Origin: Oceanobacter sp.
GTDB lineage: Bacteria > Pseudomonadota > Gammaproteobacteria > Pseudomonadales > Oceanobacteraceae
DNA length: 64,000 nucleotides
NCBI GenBank assembly: GCA_002733645.1
Contig: NVWL01000052.1
Location: forward strand, 1 to 64,000
Direction: 5' to 3'
Below, in pieces: positions 17,582-26,803 of the stretch. A program made the translations under genes and the position numbers. A model generated the notes under the pieces. It ran no database searches, was not told the DNA's origin, and worked only from the letters and a program-made list of their open reading frames with translations. How positions within the stretch are numbered: the stretch's first letter is position 1; every line of letters starts with the position of its first letter.

Positions 17582-18139
17582 ATGATTGAAAACGACTCGG
17601 AAACTAAAAAACCACTCCCACGGCGTGCGCACTTGATTACTCCTGAAGGCTTGCAGGCATTAAAAGACGAGTTGGATTTTCTCTGGCGTAAAGAGCGCCC
17701 TAAGGTCACACAGGAAGTCTCCGATGCGGCCAAACTCGGGGATCGCTCAGAGAATGCCGAGTACATTTATGGCAAAAAGCGGTTACGCCAGATAGATGGG
17801 CGTGTACGTTTTTTGCGGAAACGAGTTGAGGCCATCACCGTGGTTGATCGCAGCCCTGCGGATGTAAACAAGATATTTTTTGGTGCCTGGGTCGAACTCG
17901 AAGACGAGGATAGCGGAGAGATTTTGCGTTATCGCATTGTCGGCGAGGATGAAATTGATTTGCCCAATGGCTACATTAGCGTCGATGCGCCCTTAGCACG
18001 TGGCTTATTAGGTAAGTCGGTTGATGATGATGTGACCGTGAATTTACCCAAAGGCGAAGTGACTTATTTTATTGAGGCTGTGCATTATCAGCGTCCAGAC
18101 TGGGACGCATCTTCGAGCCGATCTGCTAGGCTTTTTTAG
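17582..18139 (+). CDS. greB: Transcription elongation factor GreB
   Basis: Stimulates transcript cleavage by backtracked RNA polymerase. The N-terminal coiled coil carries the acidic tip (about 50-62, GDRSENAEYIYGKKRLRQID, with the key acidic residues) and the C-terminal FKBP-like domain ends in IEAVHYQ. The IYGKKRLR stretch distinguishes GreB from GreA. 185 residues is longer than the usual 155-170: a 15-residue basic lead and a Ser/Arg-rich tail after HYQRPDWD are extra. ATG start. Confidence 0.94.
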   Translation: MIENDSETKKPLPRRAHLITPEGLQALKDELDFLWRKERPKVTQEVSDAAKLGDRSENAEYIYGKKRLRQIDGRVRFLRKRVEAITVVDRSPADVNKIFFGAWVELEDEDSGEILRYRIVGEDEIDLPNGYISVDAPLARGLLGKSVDDDVTVNLPKGEVTYFIEAVHYQRPDWDASSSRSARLF

Positions 18140-18155
18140 TAGGAGGTTTTCATTT

Positions 18156-18620
18156 ATGAGCACTAAGTTATGCCGAGCAGTTTTGTTTGCTCTCACTTTT
18201 CAATTGATGTCAGTGGTGGCAGCGCGTGCTGATGCCTTAACCGAGGTGTATCAATTGCCGGTGTGGGTCGATGCTGTAGTGAAAGTCTGTCCATGGAAAT
18301 CAGAATCCGCTGAAGGTTATATTCGTTTGATACGTCGTGAGCATGATGATGGTCATCATGGGTTGTATGTTCAGTGGATTCGAGAAGGTATTGCTGGTGC
18401 ACCCACTGAAGCGGTTTCCACCTTGGCCGTTGAAGAATTGGACCGTGAATACATGGTTCGTATGGAGTTGCCAACAGCAGTGTTAGGGCGCGATGCCTGT
18501 CGTTTAAAAGCGCGCGCAGAAGATATGGTCAATGAGCGTCGTTATGAATTTGATTTTTTATTGCGTGGGCCGGGTGAGTTAACGGTCAATGTGACGCGTA
18601 AAATGGACGGGGGTGTGTGA
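18156..18620 (+). CDS. Secreted hypothetical protein
   Basis: 154 residues with a signal peptide (1-24, cleavage near AARADA). The mature part is beta-rich with a cysteine pair (C38 and C109) that could form a disulfide in the periplasm. Family not recognised. The ATG at 18156 is preferred because AGGAGG lies 9 bases upstream; the longer reading frame would overlap greB. It follows greB by 16 bp and is probably cotranscribed. The stop codon sits in a 26-bp palindrome. Confidence 0.75.
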   Translation: MSTKLCRAVLFALTFQLMSVVAARADALTEVYQLPVWVDAVVKVCPWKSESAEGYIRLIRREHDDGHHGLYVQWIREGIAGAPTEAVSTLAVEELDREYMVRMELPTAVLGRDACRLKARAEDMVNERRYEFDFLLRGPGELTVNVTRKMDGGV

Positions 18621-18643
18621 GCACCTGAATATTCAGGTGCTCA
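18618..18643. terminator. 26-bp perfect palindrome between convergent genes
   Basis: TGAGCACCTGAAT followed directly by its reverse complement. It includes the stop codon of the secreted-protein gene and ends 10 bp before the ttcA stop. No T-run follows, so it is a hairpin that may act as a shared terminator or RNA 3'-end protector. Confidence 0.5.
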
Positions 18644-18653
18644 GATAAGGCAC

Positions 18654-19574
18654 TCAGTCGATTTGGACAACATCCAAACGCTCAAATTGTGGGTTCTTCT
18701 CTTGTTGGTTTTGCAAGTCATTGAAGTCCCACAGGGTGCGATCACCAAGTTGAGACGGTGCTACATTGCATACCGAAGCAAAGATATTTTCGCTGCGTCC
18801 CGGATACTCTCTTTCCCACTGACTTAACATCATCTTGATATTCTGACGTTGTAGATTTTCTTGTGAGCCACATAAATTACACGGAATGATCGGGTATTCT
18901 TTGGCTTTTGAGAAGGCTTCAATGTCTTTCTCTTTGCAGTACGCCAGTGGGCGAATCAATATATGTTTTTTATCATCGCTCAGAAGCTTGGGCGGCATGG
19001 CTTTTAGTTTGCCTCCAAAGAACATGTTCAAAAAGAGCGTTTCGATGATGTCGTCGCGGTGATGGCCCAGCGCAATTTTGTTGGCACCAATGGATTCAGC
19101 GTATCCATAGAGCGTGCCACGACGAAGGCGTGAGCATAAACCGCAGGTGGTTTTGCCTTCCGGGACGATCTCTTTAACGACACTGTAGGTATCTTTCTCA
19201 ATGATGTGGAAGGGGACGCCCACCTCTTCAAGATACGCCGGGAGAATGTGCTCAGGGTAGCCAGGTTGCTTCTGATCCATATTAACGGCGACAATCTCGA
19301 AATTCACCGGGGCGCTTTTTTGCAAGCCTAGTAAAATATCCAGCATGGTGTAAGAGTCTTTACCGCCTGACAGGCAAACCATGACCTTGTCGCCTTCTTC
19401 GATCATTGAATAATCTTCAATTGCCTTGCCTACATTACGGCGCAGACGTTTTTGAAGCTTATTGAACTCAAATTTGGCTTTACGCTGTGCTTCAGACACA
19501 AGATGCTCGGCACTGGTATCAGTAGCGGTGTCAGTAATGTTTTGAGTACTGGCTTGGATGTTCGATTCAGACAT
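18654..19574 (-). CDS. ttcA: tRNA 2-thiocytidine(32) synthetase TtcA
   Basis: Uses ATP and an Fe-S cluster to thiolate C32 of some tRNAs. The PP-loop SGGKDS is at 69-74. The cluster-binding cysteines are CGLC (C144, C147) and the CNLC motif (C232, C235), as in characterised TtcA. 306 residues, normal apart from a polar N-terminal extension of about 25 residues. ATG start. Monocistronic. Confidence 0.95.
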   Translation of the reverse strand: MSESNIQASTQNITDTATDTSAEHLVSEAQRKAKFEFNKLQKRLRRNVGKAIEDYSMIEEGDKVMVCLSGGKDSYTMLDILLGLQKSAPVNFEIVAVNMDQKQPGYPEHILPAYLEEVGVPFHIIEKDTYSVVKEIVPEGKTTCGLCSRLRRGTLYGYAESIGANKIALGHHRDDIIETLFLNMFFGGKLKAMPPKLLSDDKKHILIRPLAYCKEKDIEAFSKAKEYPIIPCNLCGSQENLQRQNIKMMLSQWEREYPGRSENIFASVCNVAPSQLGDRTLWDFNDLQNQQEKNPQFERLDVVQID

Positions 19575-19661
19575 GATTTACCCCACGGATTGCGTGCGTT
19601 TTATACCAGAATGTGGGGTTTATAGGAACCGTCAGAAGCGCTGTTGAATTTAGTTGGCAGG

Positions 19662-20156
19662 TTAGGCAACGGCCGTATCAGATTCAATCAGGGCTTCGTA
19701 GCGCTCAATGAAATCTTCAACTTTCATATCATCACGTAAGTGATAACAATTCTTCCATAGTGTTGCTAATAACAAAGTTGAGGCGGTTTTAGGCAACGAG
19801 AATTCTGGGTGGCGAACATAAGCAAGCCAGGTAACGGCGGTCGCATACGCGAGGTTGGTGGTTAACTCAGCATGGGGGTTGTTCAGAAATTCATGTTGGC
19901 TGGCAATACCACGTACTTTACTGGCAAGCTCTGGCCGCTCGGCTAGGTAGTCATCCCATATATGCCGATGGGTTAACCCATGCATGCGATAAATCCCGGC
20001 GGTACGTTGCCCCTCGGTTTTTAAGAAAGCCCCAAGTTCTGACTCAGCCGCGGCAGTCCCCATCAATAAGAGCTCAGCCGCTGGACTGTGTATATCTAGC
20101 TTCTGTAACGTTGGACGGATCACATAGATTCGAAAATCTTCTGCATCTATACCCAT
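19662..20156 (-). CDS. Hypothetical protein, possibly lysozyme-like
   Basis: 164 residues, helical, no signal peptide. The segment MGTAAAESELGAFLKT, then GIYRMHGLTHRHIWDDY, faintly recalls the glutamate-bearing helix of lysozyme-like or phage virion proteins, but the rest is unassigned and I do not claim activity. The ATG at 20156 is chosen over an upstream TTG at 20177 because GGGGTGG lies about 9 bases upstream. It sits alone between ttcA and the Fnr-type regulator. Confidence 0.6.
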   Translation of the reverse strand: MGIDAEDFRIYVIRPTLQKLDIHSPAAELLLMGTAAAESELGAFLKTEGQRTAGIYRMHGLTHRHIWDDYLAERPELASKVRGIASQHEFLNNPHAELTTNLAYATAVTWLAYVRHPEFSLPKTASTLLLATLWKNCYHLRDDMKVEDFIERYEALIESDTAVA

Positions 20157-20377
20157 TATCAGCCACCCCTGCGTCAATACTTTGTGTGTTGGCTTGTCAT
20201 ATATCCATATCAGGCAATTTACATACCTTATGATGTCAGCATAGTGATATAGATCTCACTGGTGCTTAATACTTTGCGGGTTTGGTGTGATTTACTTAAA
20301 ACCGTCGAGTTTGTCACAAGTACGTGGCGCATCGACGGCATTAATTTTCAGGTGATCTATAAGGCGGCATGGAGATC

Positions 20378-21136
20378 TCAGGCTTCGTGCAGACACTTCT
20401 CATTGACTGGGGTTAATCCCGCAAGGTCATAAAGTGTGTTGTTATCGAGCAAAATGATTTCTTTGCCTTGAGTTTCAATCCACTCGTTTTTCTGGAAGCG
20501 AGTAAATACACGGCTCACCGTTTCTACCGCTAATCCAAGGTAGTTACTGATGTCGACACGTGACATAGGTAGACGGAAATGTGTGGCTGAAAATCCCCGA
20601 CGTTGGTAGCGTTGTGAAATATCCAGCAAGAAGGAGGCGACGCGTTCATCGGCGTTTTTCTTACTCAGTAGTAGCATCATGTTTTGATCGTGGCGAATTT
20701 CGGTTCCCATCGTACGCATCAGCTGTTTGCGCAAGTCGGGTAGGTCATCAGCAAGATCATCCAGCTGCGGCATTGGAATTTCACAGACGGTGGTGGTTTC
20801 GAGTGCTTTTGCGGTTAGTGGATATTTGCCGGCGTCGTAGCCAGACAATCCAATTAATTCGCTGGCAAGATGAAACCCTGTAATTTGTTCCTCACCGTTA
20901 CTAGCAAGCGTGTAGGTTTTCAGTGCACCTGTGCGAACGGCAAAGACAGATTGAGATTCATCACCTTGTTTAAACAGGAGCTGGCCCTTTTGAATCGGGC
21001 GTCCACGACGAATAATATCGTCGAGCTTTTCCATGTCGTTTTCAGTCAGGGATAAGGGCAGACATAGCGCGTTTAATGAGCATGTCTGACAATGAGGTTG
21101 GGCGCCACGTAGTGGGGCATCAGCTGACGTTTTCAT
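20378..21136 (-). CDS. fnr: Fnr/Anr-family oxygen-sensing regulator
   Basis: 252-residue Crp-family regulator. The cluster cysteines C16, C19, C25 and C118 match the four ligands of the oxygen-labile [4Fe-4S] cluster in FNR. A cyclic-nucleotide-fold domain covers about 35-150, and the C-terminal winged helix has RVDISNYLGLAVETVSRVFTRF (about 190-211); the E-SR recognition residues predict TTGAT-N4-ATCAA sites. It is the last gene of the run ccoH-ccoI-ccoS-tauE-like-fnr, 29 bp after the previous stop, so oxygen sensing is tied to oxidase assembly. Confidence 0.94.
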   Translation of the reverse strand: MKTSADAPLRGAQPHCQTCSLNALCLPLSLTENDMEKLDDIIRRGRPIQKGQLLFKQGDESQSVFAVRTGALKTYTLASNGEEQITGFHLASELIGLSGYDAGKYPLTAKALETTTVCEIPMPQLDDLADDLPDLRKQLMRTMGTEIRHDQNMMLLLSKKNADERVASFLLDISQRYQRRGFSATHFRLPMSRVDISNYLGLAVETVSRVFTRFQKNEWIETQGKEIILLDNNTLYDLAGLTPVNEKCLHEA

Positions 21137-21165
21137 GAATAATTCTGTTTCTCATTCGCTGTAGT

Positions 21166-21840
21166 TCAGGCCTGCATCAGTACCATGTACCAAGCAGAAA
21201 TAAGAGTCCAAACACCATAACCGATCAGTAATAGTGCCGCAATAGCCCTGACGAACTTGTGGTTAATAAACGACATGATTGTAGCGGAGGCTAAGGTTGC
21301 CGAAAATATAGCGGGAAGTGTGCCTGCGCCAAAGGCAAGCATGGCCAGTGCGCCATCTATCGGGCTGCCATTGGCGGCCACCCAGCTGAGTGTGCTGTAG
21401 ATTAAGCCGCAGGGTAACCATCCCCAAAGCATCCCCAATATGAGCTGGCTGAGCATGTCGGTTTTGCCTAAGCGTTTTTGCGCGCTGGGTTGAATAAAAC
21501 GCCATAGCCCTTGTCCAAGTTTCTCAACTTGAGTTAACCAAGTGGCCCATTTAGCGACGTACAGCCCCATAAGTATGAGCATCGTCCCGGCGATAGTCCG
21601 CAGGGTAAGCATGAGTATTTGATGTTGCTCACCCAGCCAAAGACCAGCATAACCCACAATAAAACCAGCGAAGGTGTAGCTAGTAAGACGGCCTACATTG
21701 AATAGAACAGCAGCACGTATTTTATGTTTGCCTCCGGCGTGTCCGGCGGCGGCGGCAATTCCGCCACACATGACAAGGCAATGACTGGCCCCAAACAGCC
21801 CAAGCATTAACGCAGTAAGAATGGAGAGGGGTTCAGTCAT
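21166..21840 (-). CDS. TauE/SafE-like membrane protein of cbb3 locus
   Basis: 224 residues with six or so transmembrane helices, starting with a LFGASHCLVMCGGIAAA motif (about 16-31) typical of the sulfite-exporter-like proteins found in cbb3 clusters. The conserved His/Cys pair in SHCLVMC and the later LPCGLIY suggest metal handling, possibly copper delivery to the oxidase; this is inference. Its start overlaps the ccoS stop by 8 bp. Confidence 0.85.
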   Translation of the reverse strand: MTEPLSILTALMLGLFGASHCLVMCGGIAAAAGHAGGKHKIRAAVLFNVGRLTSYTFAGFIVGYAGLWLGEQHQILMLTLRTIAGTMLILMGLYVAKWATWLTQVEKLGQGLWRFIQPSAQKRLGKTDMLSQLILGMLWGWLPCGLIYSTLSWVAANGSPIDGALAMLAFGAGTLPAIFSATLASATIMSFINHKFVRAIAALLLIGYGVWTLISAWYMVLMQA

Positions 21841-22057
21841 TCTTTTTTTCTGACCCCGGATCTTTAGCGGTATCTGTCTTGGTTGGTGATTCTTTGCGGT
21901 CGATCAGGTGATCGTCGTCATCAAACAAGATTCTATGGGCAGGTGAATCAAGGTCATCAAATTGCCCGCCTTTTACTGCCCAAGAGAAGATAAGTATCGC
22001 AATTAAGATCAGCACAATCGAAAGGGGGACTAAGACGTAAATAATATCCACGATCAA
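21833..22057 (-). CDS. ccoS: cbb3 oxidase assembly protein CcoS
   Basis: 74-residue single-span membrane protein. The transmembrane helix (about 5-27) is followed by FSWAVKGGQFDDLDSP, the CcoS signature, then a charged tail. CcoS is needed for cofactor insertion into cbb3 oxidase. It sits between ccoI (37 bp) and the TauE-like gene (overlap). Confidence 0.93.
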   Translation of the reverse strand: MIVDIIYVLVPLSIVLILIAILIFSWAVKGGQFDDLDSPAHRILFDDDDHLIDRKESPTKTDTAKDPGSEKKND

Positions 22058-22094
22058 ACCTCGGAGTGTAGGCAGTTAATTTATCAGCTGAATT

Positions 22095-24584
22095 TTAAAT
22101 CGGCTGATTGTGGCCATGAGCTTGAGCACTGTGCGACTGACGTGTTAACCGTAAGGCATTTAAAACAACCAGCAATGAACTAAACGACATTCCAATCGCG
22201 GCGGCCCAGGGAGGAACAAGCCCTGCGGCGGCCAGTGGCAGAGCAATCAGGTTGTATATTAACGCCCAAGTGATGTTCTGGCGAATCACACGTCTTGTGG
22301 TCACGGCTTTTTCTAATGCTTCAGCAATCACACCAAGCTGCCCGCTGGTGAGTAAGGTATCGGCATTGGTTTTTGCAAGGTCGCTGGCTTCGCTGACGGC
22401 GAGTGAAATATCAGCACCAGCAAGTACCGGAACATCATTAATCCCATCTCCAACCATCAAAACGGTGTCGCCCTGAGCTTGCCATTCTCGAACTTGCTGT
22501 AACTTATCGGCGGGGGACAAACCCGTTGAAAAGTCTGTTATGCCAATGCTTTGGGCGACATGAGACGCAGAGTTTCCAGGATCACCGGTAAGTAATGACA
22601 CTTGGATGTTCATATTCTTAAGCGCTGAGATAAGTGGCGCTGAACTACGGCGAATAGCATCGTCGAGTAAAAACCAACCTAAGGGGCCTTTTTCATCAGC
22701 TAGCAGCAACCACTGTCCAGTTTTACTCTGAGGTATGCTTGCGCTTGATTCTGCTGAGTCTGGTGAATTCGCTATGGCAAAGTCTGGTCGACCAAAACGC
22801 AGGGTTCGGCCTTGCCATCGTCCGCTAACGCCTTGGCTTGGGTGGTGCTCAATCTCGGTAATGTCTAGTTGGGTTCTGTCGATCTGGGTGCAGCCGAGCT
22901 GGCTGAATTGTCTGAAGGCTCGTGCAATTGGGTGAACTGAGTGAGCTTCTAAACTGGCGACCAGTTGGCAAAGTTCAGAGCTATTAAGATCACGACATTC
23001 CTTCACTTCTTCTAACGTTAAACGGCCAATCGTAAGTGTGCCGGTTTTGTCAAAGACCACTCGATTTACTTGATTCAGTGTCTCTAATACATGGCCTTTA
23101 CTGATGAGTAGCCCGCGCTCTCGTAAGGCGGCAGTGGCTGCTGTCAGTGCAGTGGGGGTAGCTAACGAGAGGGCGCACGGGCATGTCACCACAAGAACTG
23201 ATAGAGCGATAAAGAAGGCGTCTGGCTCTCCTTGATAAAACCAGAACCCAAACACCGACGCCGAGACAATGAGTACAGCGGCAACAAATTTACTGGCAAT
23301 ACGGTCGGCTAATAATGCGATTTTTGGCTTTTCTTGTTGTGCCCGATCCATCAAGCGCACAATGGTCGATAGTTGCGCTTCCGCGCCTGTGGCAGTGACC
23401 CGCATGATCATCGGGCTATCGACGTTTATCGTCCCGCCAATCAGCGCATCTCCCACGGTTTTATTGAGTGGTAGGTATTCTCCGGTAAGCGCTGCTTCAT
23501 CAACACTTGAGCTTCCTTCACTAACAACGCCATCCGCAGGAATCGGTTGGCCGGGTTTGATTCGTAGTAAATCGCCCACTTGAATATCTTCAGTGGCAAT
23601 AATGTCGTCCTCAGACTCAGTTAACCGATAGGCCACGGTGGGTAGAAGAGTCATTAAATTATTACCGGCTTTGCCCATACGGTGTCGGGCGCGCATTTCT
23701 AAAAATCGCCCAAGCAATAGCAAGAAGGTAAACATGCAGACGGAGTCGAAATAGACTTCTGCACCTTGATTGAAGGTGCTCCAAATACTGGCGCAAAAGG
23801 CGAGCAAAATGGCCAACGATACCGGTACATCCATCGTGAGATGCTGCGTTTTTAAATCTCGTATCGCGGCTTCAAAAAAAGGCTTGGCACTGTATAAGAC
23901 CACGGGAGTAGTCATAATCATGGAGGCAAAGCGCATGAATATTTCGTATTGCTGCGCCATGCCTGCATAAAGAGGGACGGCCATCATCATTACTTGCATC
24001 ATGCCAATACCAGCAACCGCTAGGCGCTTGATGGCTTTTTTACTTTCTTGTTGGCGCTGCTCATCTTCTGCCGTGGCCGAGAACGGCGCGGCTTTGTAGC
24101 CGAGGCGGTATATGGCTTCGAAAATTTGTGAAATGCGGATGTCGTCGTCACGCCAACTAACGACCAAACGATGATTCGAGAGGTTGAGTGTGGCCTTCTC
24201 GACGCCATGTAACTGGTTGACGCGATGCTCGATTAACCAAGCACAGGCGGCACAACTAATGCCATCTATAACCAGTGTGGCTTCAGCTTTACCGTCAAAA
24301 CGGGCGACAAAGCGACGCTGCATGGCGTCACTGTCGTACAGGGTTAGCGTATCGCGTGCTGTGATATCGGTTGAATCATCTTCGGCGGGAGATATTTCCG
24401 GCAAGTCAGTACGGTGACGGTAATAGTCTTTTAAGCCCGAGGCAACGATAGTGTCAGCAACGGCTTTGCAGCCGGGGCAACACATGGGCTGCTGCACACC
24501 GTCAATGGCGGCGTGCCACTGGATATCGCCTTTGATGACTTCACCGCAGTGAAAGCAGTCGCACTGTTGAGGAGTTACGCTCAT
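22095..24584 (-). CDS. ccoI: Copper-translocating P-type ATPase CcoI/FixI
   Basis: 829-residue P1B-type ATPase exporting copper across the inner membrane for the cbb3 haem-copper centre. The N-terminus has a Cys-rich zinc-like segment (C8, C10, C13, then CCPGC at 35-39) and an HMA domain with CAAC (111-114). The membrane CPC motif (TCPCALSLATP), phosphorylation site DKTGT, and GDGINDVP hinge are all present. Its start overlaps the ccoH stop by 4 bp, so translation is probably coupled. Confidence 0.95.
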   Translation of the reverse strand: MSVTPQQCDCFHCGEVIKGDIQWHAAIDGVQQPMCCPGCKAVADTIVASGLKDYYRHRTDLPEISPAEDDSTDITARDTLTLYDSDAMQRRFVARFDGKAEATLVIDGISCAACAWLIEHRVNQLHGVEKATLNLSNHRLVVSWRDDDIRISQIFEAIYRLGYKAAPFSATAEDEQRQQESKKAIKRLAVAGIGMMQVMMMAVPLYAGMAQQYEIFMRFASMIMTTPVVLYSAKPFFEAAIRDLKTQHLTMDVPVSLAILLAFCASIWSTFNQGAEVYFDSVCMFTFLLLLGRFLEMRARHRMGKAGNNLMTLLPTVAYRLTESEDDIIATEDIQVGDLLRIKPGQPIPADGVVSEGSSSVDEAALTGEYLPLNKTVGDALIGGTINVDSPMIMRVTATGAEAQLSTIVRLMDRAQQEKPKIALLADRIASKFVAAVLIVSASVFGFWFYQGEPDAFFIALSVLVVTCPCALSLATPTALTAATAALRERGLLISKGHVLETLNQVNRVVFDKTGTLTIGRLTLEEVKECRDLNSSELCQLVASLEAHSVHPIARAFRQFSQLGCTQIDRTQLDITEIEHHPSQGVSGRWQGRTLRFGRPDFAIANSPDSAESSASIPQSKTGQWLLLADEKGPLGWFLLDDAIRRSSAPLISALKNMNIQVSLLTGDPGNSASHVAQSIGITDFSTGLSPADKLQQVREWQAQGDTVLMVGDGINDVPVLAGADISLAVSEASDLAKTNADTLLTSGQLGVIAEALEKAVTTRRVIRQNITWALIYNLIALPLAAAGLVPPWAAAIGMSFSSLLVVLNALRLTRQSHSAQAHGHNQPI

Positions 24585-25075
24585 TGATAACTCAGAGTGA
24601 AGGCCTTATCCGATTCAATAAAATGGGTCAGACGCAAACGCCAGCCTTGTTCAGGGCTGTTTAGCCAAACGTGCCGACGAGCGGGCAATTCGATTTCATT
24701 GACGCCCATAAAACGGCCATCGGGCATACGTTGGAGTAGTACTGTGACGTCACGATCTTCGAGTGTCGGATGGATCAGTTCTAGCTGCAGTGTGTTTGGT
24801 TGAGCGTCAAAGTAGCCGGTTAAATTTAGGCTAATTTCATCGGTGTTGAAGGTCATGACGGCTTCGGCTTGTAGGCGGTCGGCGGCTTGATCCAGTTTGT
24901 AGCTCTCAGTGAAGGTCACGCCATCTTTGTAGTAACTGTCGCTTACGAGTGTATCTGGTGCGTCCAATGCGAGTCTGACCATGTTTAACCCCCAGATTAC
25001 CGCAATAACGGGAATGCCAGCGACTAACAACATGTAGGGTTCTTTGTACCAAGGCGTAAACTTTTCCTGAGTCAT
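24581..25075 (-). CDS. ccoH: FixH/CcoH-family protein
   Basis: 164 residues with one N-terminal transmembrane helix (about 12-32) and a periplasmic immunoglobulin-like domain. The SDSYYKDGVTF segment after the helix is the FixH hallmark. CcoH associates with the oxidase and stabilises its assembly. It heads the ccoH-I-S-tauE-fnr run and lies downstream of a terminator following ccoG. Confidence 0.9.
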   Translation of the reverse strand: MTQEKFTPWYKEPYMLLVAGIPVIAVIWGLNMVRLALDAPDTLVSDSYYKDGVTFTESYKLDQAADRLQAEAVMTFNTDEISLNLTGYFDAQPNTLQLELIHPTLEDRDVTVLLQRMPDGRFMGVNEIELPARRHVWLNSPEQGWRLRLTHFIESDKAFTLSYQ

Positions 25076-25121
25076 TACTCTCTCACAATGCTTCTAAAAC
25101 GAATGGAGTTAGGTCGGTAAC

Positions 25122-25156
25122 TAAAAAGCCGCCTAAGTTTACTCACTCAGGCGGCT
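25122..25156 (-). terminator. Intrinsic terminator after ccoG
   Basis: On the minus strand, AGCCGCCT pairs with AGGCGGCT across a 14-base loop and is followed by TTTTT. It lies 68 bp after the ccoG stop and before ccoH, so ccoH and the genes beyond may be partly separated from ccoG. Confidence 0.75.
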
Positions 25157-25223
25157 AGGCTCCAGCTATTCGGCCTTTTGGATGCCGTGTGCAGCTAAAA
25201 TTATCTGTTTTATTGCGGCGTAT

Positions 25224-26636
25224 TTAACTGCGCGGAGCAATAAAGCGACTTTCTTCTCGGGTGATCTCTTCGCCAGTGGCCGTTTCACTGATGATAAATT
25301 CAATGTTGGTTTTACTGGCTTTCGTTTTTGTTACTTCAGGATCAATTTCCAAGTTGATGGAAACTTCCTTGAGTTGATTAACGTCGAGATCGAAGTCTGT
25401 TTTTCCGATGATATTTAAGCCATCAAGCCCCTCGACGCTTAGGCTGTAACTCTTCGGTTCTTGCGACATATTAATTAATTTTAATGTGTAGCTGTTTTGA
25501 ACGGTGTCGTTGACTGTCATTTGATACAGGCGCCCACGGTCACGTTCGATATCGAGTTGGAATGGGGTGCGATCATAAATGGTGAAGGCCAACATGCCCA
25601 TCATGGCAAACACCGCCGCGCTGTAACCAAATAGGCGAGGGCGCATTAAATGTATCTTACCGCCAGCTAATTCATTTTCAGTCGTGTAACGGATCAAGCC
25701 TTTTGGCTTATCTAATTTTTCCATGATGTCATCACAGGCATCGATACACAGTGCACAGCCAATACATTGATATTGCAAACCATCACGAATATCGATACCG
25801 GTAGGGCATACCTGAACGCACATAGAACAATCAACACAGTCACCAAGCGCTTCTTGTTCGGCGGCTTTTGCTTTGTTTTTGCTGCGTTTGCCTCGTGGCT
25901 CGCCACGATTAGGGTCGTAGGACACCGCTAACGTATCTGAATCGTACATAACCGATTGGAAGCGAGCGTAAGGGCACATGTAGATACACACTTGCTCACG
26001 CATCCATCCGGCGTTGATGTACGTGGCCACGGTGAAAAAGCCGATCCAGAAAAAGGCCCAAGCACTGATATCAAACATAAAGAAGTCAGGCACTAATTCT
26101 CGAATAGGGGCGAAGTAACCAACAAAGGTAATGCCTGTCCAAGCGGCGACGACGAGCCACATTGTATGTTTTAAGGCTTTTTTTCGTATTTTCTCAATAC
26201 TGTTAGGGGCTTTGTCTAATTTAATGCGTTGATTGCGCGTGCCTTCAGTACGTTCCTCAATCCACATGAAGATAAACGACCAAGCAGACTGCGGGCAGGT
26301 ATAACCACACCAGACTCGCCCGGCGAGATTAGTAATAGTGAACAGGCCGAAGGCACAGATAATGAGTATCCATGAAAGCAGCATAAAATCTTGTGGCCAG
26401 AAGGTCATGCCCCAAATATGAAATTGACGAGCTGGGAGATCAAATAAAACCGCTTGTCGTTCTCCTAAGTTCAGCCACGGTGTTCCAAAGTAGCCCAGCA
26501 TTAATAACCAAAGTGAGACTGAGCGTAGCTTTTGAAATAGACCGTGTATTTCTCGAACGTAAATTTTTTCACGCTTCTTGTAGAGCGACACCATTTCAGG
26601 TTCTTTGGATATGTCTTTGACCGGAATTTTACTCAT
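25224..26636 (-). CDS. ccoG: cbb3 oxidase accessory ferredoxin CcoG
   Basis: 470-residue membrane ferredoxin (RdxA/FixG), thought to reduce copper for the oxidase. Several transmembrane helices surround a cytoplasmic domain with two 4Fe-4S motifs, CVDCSMCVQVCP and CIGCALCIDAC, in the middle of the protein. A further GYTCPQSAW motif lies in the N-terminal third, and the C-terminal part is a FixG-type immunoglobulin-like domain (about 350-465). ATG start. Separated from ccoP by a strong terminator, so ccoG probably has its own promoter. Confidence 0.95.
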   Translation of the reverse strand: MSKIPVKDISKEPEMVSLYKKREKIYVREIHGLFQKLRSVSLWLLMLGYFGTPWLNLGERQAVLFDLPARQFHIWGMTFWPQDFMLLSWILIICAFGLFTITNLAGRVWCGYTCPQSAWSFIFMWIEERTEGTRNQRIKLDKAPNSIEKIRKKALKHTMWLVVAAWTGITFVGYFAPIRELVPDFFMFDISAWAFFWIGFFTVATYINAGWMREQVCIYMCPYARFQSVMYDSDTLAVSYDPNRGEPRGKRSKNKAKAAEQEALGDCVDCSMCVQVCPTGIDIRDGLQYQCIGCALCIDACDDIMEKLDKPKGLIRYTTENELAGGKIHLMRPRLFGYSAAVFAMMGMLAFTIYDRTPFQLDIERDRGRLYQMTVNDTVQNSYTLKLINMSQEPKSYSLSVEGLDGLNIIGKTDFDLDVNQLKEVSINLEIDPEVTKTKASKTNIEFIISETATGEEITREESRFIAPRS

Positions 26637-26712
26637 GCAACACTCACTTTTGTACCAGTAGGGCTAACTCTATATAACGCAGTAATTATATGGTTTGTGC
26701 TGGTGTATAGGT

Positions 26713-26740
26713 GAAAAAAAAGCGACCCTAAGGTCGCTTT
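26713..26740 (-). terminator. Strong intrinsic terminator after ccoP
   Basis: On the minus strand, AAAGCGACC pairs with GGTCGCTTT across a 4-base loop and runs straight into eight T residues. It should end the ccoNOQP transcript, or set the ratio of oxidase subunits to CcoG. Confidence 0.9.
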
Positions 26741-26803
26741 CTTTAGATTTACTGATCTATCTCAGCTTTTCTTCAACAAGAGTGCGACGCCTCTTGCTAA
26801 ATA

